40,295 nt of DNA from Aquisphaera insulae. GTDB taxonomy: Bacteria; Planctomycetota; Planctomycetia; Isosphaerales; Isosphaeraceae. The DNA is taken from positions 1 to 40,295 of the forward strand of contig NZ_JAALJH010000084.1 in the NCBI RefSeq assembly GCF_011064615.1, given 5' to 3'. Position numbers and translations under genes: made by a program. This document shows positions 15,553 through 21,542 of this stretch, one piece after another (within the stretch, counting starts at the first letter, position 1; every line of letters starts with the position of its first letter). The notes beneath the pieces were generated by a model. The model made no database searches. It saw only the letters and a list, made by a program, of their open reading frames with translations, and was not told the DNA's origin.

Positions 15553-16884
15553 ATGTCCTCGAAGTCGAAGATCTTCCGCGATCCCCTGTACAATTACATC
15601 AGCATCGACGCCGATGAGGACGGTTGGCTCCTCGAGCTCCTCGATAGCCCCGAGGTCCAGCGGCTGCGGCGGATCCACCAGCTTGGGGTCAGTTACCTGA
15701 CCTATCCCGGAGCGGACCATAACCGGCTGGCGCACAGCCTGGGCGTCGTTCACCTGATGCAGCAGGCGATCCAGCGCCTTCGTCAGATCCACAAGAGTGC
15801 CGATATCAACCGAGGTCGCGAGCCGATGCTGGCGGCCGCACTCGTCCATGACGTCGGACACGGACCGTTCTCGCACCTCTTCGAACCCTGCCTCGGCATC
15901 GACCACGAGGTCTGGTCCAGGGCGGTCGTGCTCGACGATGAGACGACCGTCCACAAGGTCCTGAAGCAGGTTGATCGTTCCCTCCCTCGGACGGTCGCCG
16001 ACCTCATCGATGCCGACAACCAGGACCACCCGGCCTGGCAGAAGTATCTCCTCTCCAGCCAGCTCGACATGGACCGGCTCGACTACCTGCGGCGAGATAG
16101 CCTCTTCACGGGTGCCGGCTACGGACATTTCGACTGGTATCGGCTGCTCAACACCTTCGAAATCTACGAGTCGGGCGACTCGAGCAAGGACGTCGTCTGG
16201 GCCGAGAAGAGCCAGTTGGCCATCGAGGAGTTCATCTACGCCCGGTTCTACATGTATCACAACGTCTATCTCCACAAGACAACTCGGGGATTCGAGAAGC
16301 TCCTCGAGGCGATGTGGGGAAGGGCGAGGCGACTCCACGAGGATGGGACCGACGTCCTGCTCGTCCCCGCGATCGGGGAATTCTGGAGCGCGGGCGAGCC
16401 GTCCGCCCGCCAGTACCTGGCGATGGAGGAGTTCACCGTCCTCCAGCAGATCCAGAACTGGACGGGCCATCCCGACCATTCCTTGAGCGACCTGGCCCGA
16501 AGGTTCCTGGGACGGCAACGGTTCGCGATGGTCGAGGCACCTGCTTTCAGGGGCTCCCTGGCGCCGGATTACGAAGGGTGCAAGGCGGCCCTGATGGAGC
16601 TCGTCGGATCCCGGGCGGAGTACGACCCGCCTGAGATGTATTGCCTCGAGGACAGGGTGAAGGCGAAGTATAACCAGCCGTACTTCCCCGAGAAGGAGGA
16701 CGACGAGCAGAGCGTCAAGAACGCCATCCGGATCCTTGTCGAGGATTCGGACAAGCCGGTCGAGGTCTCGAAGCGACTCGAGCGGCTGAGGGCCGTGACC
16801 GAGGTCCCCGCCGAAAGGGTCCGATACTACGTCCCGAAGGATCTCCAGAAGGAAGCCCGACGACTCCTCGCCGGCCGGAAGTGA
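15553..16884 (+). CDS. HD-domain phosphohydrolase, YwfO/SAMHD1-like
   Basis: A 443-residue cytoplasmic metal-dependent phosphohydrolase, probably a dNTP triphosphohydrolase. The HD metal set is complete: H61 in NRLAHSLG, H99-D100 in AALVHDVGHG, and D172 in SSQLDMDRLDYL. The substrate-side pattern HxxRLxHSLGVVHLM and the following GPFSHLFE are typical of dGTPase/SAMHD1 relatives. Length matches YwfO-type proteins (about 430), which include an enterococcal dNTPase. It is translated from the same transcript as the ywgA-like gene (12-nt gap, GGGGGCGGAG just before the ATG). dNTP depletion is a known anti-phage strategy for some dGTPases, so a defence role is possible but not shown here. Confidence 0.87.
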   Translation: MSSKSKIFRDPLYNYISIDADEDGWLLELLDSPEVQRLRRIHQLGVSYLTYPGADHNRLAHSLGVVHLMQQAIQRLRQIHKSADINRGREPMLAAALVHDVGHGPFSHLFEPCLGIDHEVWSRAVVLDDETTVHKVLKQVDRSLPRTVADLIDADNQDHPAWQKYLLSSQLDMDRLDYLRRDSLFTGAGYGHFDWYRLLNTFEIYESGDSSKDVVWAEKSQLAIEEFIYARFYMYHNVYLHKTTRGFEKLLEAMWGRARRLHEDGTDVLLVPAIGEFWSAGEPSARQYLAMEEFTVLQQIQNWTGHPDHSLSDLARRFLGRQRFAMVEAPAFRGSLAPDYEGCKAALMELVGSRAEYDPPEMYCLEDRVKAKYNQPYFPEKEDDEQSVKNAIRILVEDSDKPVEVSKRLERLRAVTEVPAERVRYYVPKDLQKEARRLLAGRK

Positions 16885-16926
16885 GCTCGCGACGGCGAAC
16901 AGGATGGCACCCCCGCGATCCTCCCT

Positions 16927-17391
16927 TCAATTCGTCCCGGGCGGCGTTCGCAGGCCGCGGACGATGCAGGCCGCGAACGGGCCGAATTCTTCGGGCCGCG
17001 TCCGACCCATCTCCTCCCTGGCGGCAGTCATGGGGATCTTCCGACCCAGCGATCGTTCCAGGCGGAAGATGAGATCCATCAGGTCCGGTCCTATCCATTG
17101 CATCCGCCAAAGATCCACCATGCGATCCTCGGGGCGGATCGCTTCGGCCGGGACGCCGATCGATTCCGAAAGGCAGCGCCGGATCGCCAGACAGATCGGC
17201 GCGTCCTCCTCGGAGGCATCCAGGGCGCGGAGATACTCCGCATCCGTCAGCGGGGGCCGCTCCTCGACCATCCTCCGCTTCTGCCGCCTGTACCATCGGC
17301 CCTGGCCGGTGGCTTCCTCGATGAGCCAGAAGGGAGCATACAGGATGTAGCCCACCGCTTTCAGCACGAGGATCAAGGTTCGGTTGAGCAT
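16927..17391 (-). CDS. small membrane protein with a degenerate acyl-carrier-protein-like domain
   Basis: A 154-residue protein with an N-terminal hydrophobic helix (TLILVLKAVGYILYAPFWLI, about 5-24), a basic stretch (RWYRRQKRRMVEE), and a C-terminal four-helix pattern reminiscent of acyl carrier proteins: CLSESIGVPAEAIRPEDRM, then LMDLIFRLERSLGRKIP. In true ACPs the helix II start is D-S-L with the phosphopantetheine Ser; here the aligned bases read I-G-P, so the prosthetic-group Ser is missing. If the fold call is right, it is a non-carrying ACP-like protein tethered to the membrane. It is convergent with the HD gene (42-nt gap). Function unknown. Confidence 0.55.
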   Translation of the reverse strand: MLNRTLILVLKAVGYILYAPFWLIEEATGQGRWYRRQKRRMVEERPPLTDAEYLRALDASEEDAPICLAIRRCLSESIGVPAEAIRPEDRMVDLWRMQWIGPDLMDLIFRLERSLGRKIPMTAAREEMGRTRPEEFGPFAACIVRGLRTPPGTN

Positions 17392-18048
17392 AATCCGGGG
17401 ATCCAGAGAGGATCGAACGTCGATCCACGGCGATCAGCGCTGCGGGGTCGATTCGCCATCATAGGTCCCCGGCCAGGAGAGGTTCACGCGGCGGTCCCAT
17501 CGGCGCTCGGCGATCACGCGGCTCCGGGACATCCGGGCCTCGGGGCGCCGGTCCTACCAGAAGATCTCCGATCTCTATGCCACCAGCTGGCAGCCGGTGA
17601 TCTCGGAACGCCGGATCGCTCCCTGGCATCAACGGTCCGTGGGCGTGACCTCCCATTCCGACGTCCGCCAGGGCGTGCAGAGGCCGTTACGAACGCGATT
17701 TCCGACGGCGAGAAGCGCCGTCCACGCCCCTCTGAGATCCTTCCCCCTTTGCCCTTCGATGACGATCCGGCCATGCCACCCCGACCTCGGGAGGGGTGCG
17801 AGGATGAGGCCGCTGGATCTTGTGCCGATCGATTGCAAACCCACTCCGGTTCGAGTGAAGTAAGACCCGCCGCGATCTTCGAAGGGGGACATACGGGCGG
17901 TAGGGCTCGGGACGTCCCGGCACCTTTGAGGATCGACCGCGGGCGCGGCCGCACGGGACGACCGCGCCCGTCCTCCCGAAGATCGGGACGGGAAACCTCG
18001 CGCGATGAAGGTCTTCACCGGGCCGATAGGCCAGATGGGGTTGAGATC
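17392..18048. other. gene-poor stretch, possibly decayed
   Basis: About 650 bp in which no reading frame looks like a real protein. One plus-strand frame near 17555-17690 gives a protein-like stretch (RSYQKISDLYATSWQPVI) that then drifts into low-quality sequence before a stop near 17863, as expected of a gene remnant. A 9-bp GC hairpin lies at 17940-17970. No clear promoter or ribosome binding site precedes the gene at 18049. Confidence 0.4.
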
Positions 18049-19026
18049 ATGCCGACTCATGGGGCGATCAACCATGCGGGCCAGGGGCGGGGGCGCATCT
18101 GCTTCCGCGGCGACATCGGGGATGAGGCCCTGAATCGGGATCCGGAGGTCCTCTTCCGGAGAGGATTCCGGAGTAAGGCCCCGCAGGCGGAGATCACCTC
18201 ACCGAAGACGGGCTACATGGCGGTCTACATCGCCAAGCGGCATGCGCCCTATTACAACCAGATGGACCTATCGCGACAGGTCGTCTACACCAAGGCGGAG
18301 GCGCTCCGAAAATATGGGAATCTGAACATCGCGACCGCCGAGGGCGTCAAGGACCTCAAGCAGATCTATTCGGAGGATTGCCACGTCGCCCTCCTGCCCA
18401 CGGTCACGGACATCGAGTCGCCTTCGGCCGTCTGCGTGACGCCCCGGTTCTCGATGGCCATCTTGTTCCCGCCGAAGCTGAGCCGGTATTCGGTGAATTG
18501 CCCGCCGGAGACGTGGGTCTATGCCCTGTATGTCCGCAACTATCACGACACCCATACCAGGCAGTCGCTGGAGGGGCTGGAGGCCATCCGGCGGCTCTAT
18601 GCGGCCCACGCCGCGATCCGTCAGAACGAGATCATCTACAAGAAGTCGCCCGCGGACAACCCGCAGATCATCGAGACTTACGTCGAGAATTCCGGGCTCT
18701 GGCCGCTCTATGCCCAGGAGCTGGCCACCAAGGAGGTGGCCGCCGAGGACGTCATCTGCGCCGTCAAGGTCCACCGGGAATGGGGCGACCACGACTGGAC
18801 GCACGGCTGCTCGTATAACATCTGGAAGCAGACCCTGGTCACGAACGAGAATTGCACGGTCGACCCGAGCATCATCCAGGCGGTCGAGAAGTTCATCCGC
18901 GAGGAGCCCAAGACGGGGCACACGCCGAGCCGCTCGTCGGGCTTCTACAACGACACCGACGAGGGCCGGATGAGCGTCGATCTCGGGAACGAGGCCGAGG
19001 GCCGCAGGCTCGGCACGTTCCAGTGA
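18049..19026 (+). CDS. putative ADP-ribosyltransferase of the pertussis/cholera toxin type
   Basis: A 325-residue protein whose N-terminal ~250 residues follow the R-S-E layout of cholera/pertussis-type ADP-ribosyltransferases. R20 and D22 lie in ICFRGD, followed by DPEVLFRRGFRS, matching the family's R-x-D...PP-x-x-IF-x-x-GF. A strand motif at 124-137 (SPSAVCVTPRFSMA) sits where the S-T-S motif is expected, TWVYALYV (155-162) matches the next core strand, and YAQELATKEVAAEDVICAVKV (221-241, key residues Q223, E224) matches the QSEYLA...PENI segment with the catalytic Glu. There is no signal peptide. The ATG at 18049 is the first Met before the R motif, but its ribosome binding site is poor. 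If active it would transfer ADP-ribose from NAD to a protein or nucleic acid. The rest (after ~250) has no recognised domain. Confidence 0.6.
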   Translation: MPTHGAINHAGQGRGRICFRGDIGDEALNRDPEVLFRRGFRSKAPQAEITSPKTGYMAVYIAKRHAPYYNQMDLSRQVVYTKAEALRKYGNLNIATAEGVKDLKQIYSEDCHVALLPTVTDIESPSAVCVTPRFSMAILFPPKLSRYSVNCPPETWVYALYVRNYHDTHTRQSLEGLEAIRRLYAAHAAIRQNEIIYKKSPADNPQIIETYVENSGLWPLYAQELATKEVAAEDVICAVKVHREWGDHDWTHGCSYNIWKQTLVTNENCTVDPSIIQAVEKFIREEPKTGHTPSRSSGFYNDTDEGRMSVDLGNEAEGRRLGTFQ

Positions 19027-19158
19027 GGGCTCCGCGCGCGATGCGAGGCCACCGGTCATCCATCCGCCCGGGCGCCGGGCCGGGGCGCGGACGGCCGGGT
19101 CGGGGGCGTTCTTCAGGGCCTTGAGGGGTCGGGACGCGGGCTCTTTCAAGCGGGTCGC

Positions 19159-20550
19159 TCACGCCGCCGTTGCCGCGGCCTGCGCCTCGTGACCCTCGCG
19201 GGCGAGGGCCCCCGCCCGTCGCCACCAGGCGCGGAGGAGGTAGAGGCCGGAGGCGCCCAGGCCCATCGCCAGGCCGATCCAGAGGCCGACGATGCCGTAG
19301 CCGAAGATGAAGCCGAGGAGATAGCCCAGCGGCAGGCCGATCACCCAGTGGGCGATCAGGTTGGCCACCATCGGCGTGTGGGTATCGCCGGCGCCTCGCA
19401 TCGTCCCGGTGGAAACCCCCTGCAGGCCGTCGAAGAGCTGGAAGGCCGCGGCGACCAGCATCAGCGTCGAGGCCCGGCCGATCACGGCCGAGTCCGTGGT
19501 GAAGAGCGAGGCGAGCACGCCAGGCACCAGCGCCATCAAGGTCCCGGACGCCGCCATGAAGCTCGCCCCCAGGACCAGGGCCGTCCAGCCGGCCCGGCCC
19601 GCCGCCGCCGGCTCGCCCCGGCCGAGCGCCTGGCCCACCCGCACGGCACCGGCCGACGCCAGGCCCAGCGGGATCATGAACGTCACGCTCGCCACGTCCA
19701 GCACGATGTGGTGCGCCGCCAGGGCCGCCGGCTCGAGCGTCCCGGCCAGCATCGTCGCCGCGGCGAAGACGCCCACCTCGAGCGTCGCATGGATCGCCGC
19801 CGGCACCCCCAGCACCACCAGCCGCCAGAGCCGCTCGGCCTGGGGCCGGAACGAGACCGCGAACAGGCCCGTCCGACGGCTCCAGCCATGATAGGCCGCA
19901 TAGGCGATCAGAGTCCCCGCCATGTAGATTCGCGAGATCGTCGTCGCCCAGCCCGACCCGGCCACCCCCATCGCCGGGAACCCGAGGCGGCCGTCGATCA
20001 GCAGCCAGTCGCCCAGCACGTTGATCAGGTTGGCGCTCAGGATCGCGAACATCACCGGCCGGACCAGCCCCATCCCCTGGAGATACCGCCGGAAGGCCGC
20101 GTAGAGGAAGAGCGGCACGGTCCCCCAGGTCGTCGCCCGCAGGAACGGCAGGGCCCCGGCCAGGACCGCCGGATGCGCCCCGATCCGGGCCAGCAGCGAC
20201 TCACACCCGAACAGCAGCAGCATCACCGCCGGACCGATCAACAAGACAAAATAAACGGACTGAATTAGCCATAAATGGCATTCGTCCAGCCGCTTCGCCC
20301 CATAAGATTGCGAGACCAGGGTATCGAGCCCGAGGAGCAGGCCGATGCCGAAGATCGAGACCGCGAAGAAAAGCGCGTTGCCCAGGCTGACGGCGCCGAT
20401 GGCCTCGGCCCCGAGTCGACCCACGAACATGGTGTCGACGATGCCCATGGACATCCAGCCGAGCTCGGCCAGGACGACCGGCCCCGCGAGGGCGAGCATC
20501 GGCCCGAGCTCGCCGCGAATCCCGCGTTTCCAGTGAATCCAACCCTGCAT
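19159..20550 (-). CDS. MATE family multidrug/organic-cation exporter
   Basis: A 463-residue integral membrane protein with 12 predicted transmembrane helices in two similar halves, as in NorM/DinF transporters. Helix 1 begins at about residue 15 (LGPMLALAGPVVLAELGWMSMGIVD), and the family-typical segment IVDTMFVGRLGAEAIGAVSLG is followed by LDTLVSQSYGAKR. It would export drugs or metabolites in exchange for Na+ or H+. The start at 20550 is the first Met of the frame; the ribosome binding site is weak. It is convergent with the ADP-ribosyltransferase-like gene and divergent from the gene at 20934. A GC hairpin (20632-20669) lies in its probable leader. Confidence 0.93.
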   Translation of the reverse strand: MQGWIHWKRGIRGELGPMLALAGPVVLAELGWMSMGIVDTMFVGRLGAEAIGAVSLGNALFFAVSIFGIGLLLGLDTLVSQSYGAKRLDECHLWLIQSVYFVLLIGPAVMLLLFGCESLLARIGAHPAVLAGALPFLRATTWGTVPLFLYAAFRRYLQGMGLVRPVMFAILSANLINVLGDWLLIDGRLGFPAMGVAGSGWATTISRIYMAGTLIAYAAYHGWSRRTGLFAVSFRPQAERLWRLVVLGVPAAIHATLEVGVFAAATMLAGTLEPAALAAHHIVLDVASVTFMIPLGLASAGAVRVGQALGRGEPAAAGRAGWTALVLGASFMAASGTLMALVPGVLASLFTTDSAVIGRASTLMLVAAAFQLFDGLQGVSTGTMRGAGDTHTPMVANLIAHWVIGLPLGYLLGFIFGYGIVGLWIGLAMGLGASGLYLLRAWWRRAGALAREGHEAQAAATAA

Positions 20551-20933
20551 CTCTGCCGATCCTGACTATCTCGCGACAAGGCGACCCGGCGTCAGGCTCA
20601 TCCTGGCGCTCCCTGCCGTCTGGCCAGACCCGGGCCGGGCGGATTCGGTTCGCAGCCCCCGCCCGGCCCTTCCGGCCCGGGGATTGCCTCATGATAACCG
20701 GCCGCCGGAGGACCATCCGGCGGATTTCCGACGAGGCGGCTTTTCCCGCGTTTTTCGGCCGGCAATCTGCGTATAGTATCTTGCAAGACCCGCCCGAGGA
20801 TTGCTTGAGTTCAGGGCCGTTCCGGCGGTTGGCGGACCTTGACGTGATCCACACGGGCCCGATCGAAATGTGATCCCCCGTCCAGGTCCAACCAGCCGCT
20901 TCCTCCTTTTCGATCGAGAGAGCCACGAGGCCG
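20551..20933. other. divergent promoter region
   Basis: 383 bp between the MATE gene and the gene at 20934, transcribed away from each other. A plus-strand TATAGT (20772-20777) is the best -10 candidate, with no good -35 partner. The minus-strand side contains an 11-bp hairpin at 20632-20669. No small gene is convincing here. Confidence 0.4.
20632..20669. repeat. 11-bp GC hairpin in the MATE gene leader
   Basis: GGGCCGGGCGG (20632-20642) pairs exactly with 20659-20669 around a 16-nt loop, 82 nt upstream of the MATE start. It may be an RNA structure in the 5' leader or simply an extragenic hairpin. Confidence 0.4.
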
Positions 20934-21419
20934 GTGATGATGTCCCGATCCGAGACCCACAACAATCGCCCCGAGCCCGAGCCCCTGGTGGAGACCGATT
21001 CGCGGTTCCCTTCCGGGCCCTGGTGCGGGTTCTTCCTGATGTCGCATTCCCCGGGCAAGCACACGATGGAGCTCCAGCTCACCTTCCGCCAGGGGGTGAT
21101 GACCGGCGAGGGCCGCGACCGGATCGGCCCCTTCCTCATCAAGGGCAAGTACCAGGTCGAGGACGGCCAGTGCTGGTGGTCCAAGCGGTACATCGGCAAG
21201 CACGACGTCCACTATCACGGCTACAACGAGGGGAAGGGCATCTGGGGGCTCTGGGAGATCCCGCCGACCTGGAAGGGGGGATTCCACATCTGGCCCGAAG
21301 CCATGGGCGACCCGACCCAGCAGAGGCTCAGGGAGTCGATCGAGGAACCCCGGGACGAGCCGGCGGAGACGACGGAGGCCGTGGAGGAGGAGCTGCTGAT
21401 GCCCGTGGGGGCGATCTAA
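20934..21419 (+). CDS. small conserved-looking protein rich in Trp, His and Gly
   Basis: A 161-residue soluble protein, start GTG at 20934 or one of the two ATG codons that follow directly (20937, 20940). The core (residues about 25-122) reads as a run of beta strands with G-R-D-R-I-G-P-F, K-G-K-Y, SKRYIGKHDVHYHGYN and GIWGLWEIP, a pattern like small lipocalin- or jelly-roll-type beta barrels. The C-terminal ~40 residues are acidic and low complexity (EEPRDEPAETTEAVEEE). No signal peptide or membrane segment. I do not recognise a named family, but the strongly patterned core argues for a real gene. It is convergent with the pseudokinase gene. Confidence 0.7.
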   Translation: MMMSRSETHNNRPEPEPLVETDSRFPSGPWCGFFLMSHSPGKHTMELQLTFRQGVMTGEGRDRIGPFLIKGKYQVEDGQCWWSKRYIGKHDVHYHGYNEGKGIWGLWEIPPTWKGGFHIWPEAMGDPTQQRLRESIEEPRDEPAETTEAVEEELLMPVGAI

Positions 21420-21433
21420 TTCGGGGACGGACT

Positions 21434-21460
21434 AACCACAGAGGCACAGAGGCACGGAGA
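21434..21460. repeat. CACAGAGGCACAGAGG dispersed repeat
   Basis: AACCACAGAGGCACAGAGG followed by CACGGAGA: tandem 9-bp CACAGAGG-type units. I know this as a widespread spacer element in many bacterial genomes, including planctomycetes. It lies just after the stop at 21419, between convergent genes. Confidence 0.55.
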
Positions 21461-21467
21461 CGGACTT

Positions 21468-21535
21468 AGGAGGAGGGGAGGGGGGGGAGAAGGGAGAGAA
21501 GGGAGAGATAATAGAGAGAGGGGATGAGGAGAGGG
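21468..21535. repeat. polypurine tract between convergent genes
   Basis: 41 uninterrupted purines on the plus strand (21468-21508), continuing with only two pyrimidine breaks to 21535. It contains G-runs of 3, 4 and 8, so triplex or G-quadruplex formation is possible. It lies between the stops at 21419 and 21543, where it could help end transcription from both sides. Confidence 0.6.
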
Positions 21536-21542
21536 TTCTCCC

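Noticed and set aside
17940..17970. GC hairpin as a terminator
   Set aside because: 9-bp GC stem without a T-run and with no clear gene ending before it; such stems are frequent by chance in this composition.
17098..18048. Upstream extension of the ADP-ribosyltransferase-like frame
   Set aside because: The frame is open for another ~317 codons, but the translation is low-complexity Arg/Pro/Gly and partly antisense to the ACP-like gene; coding character begins only after 18049.
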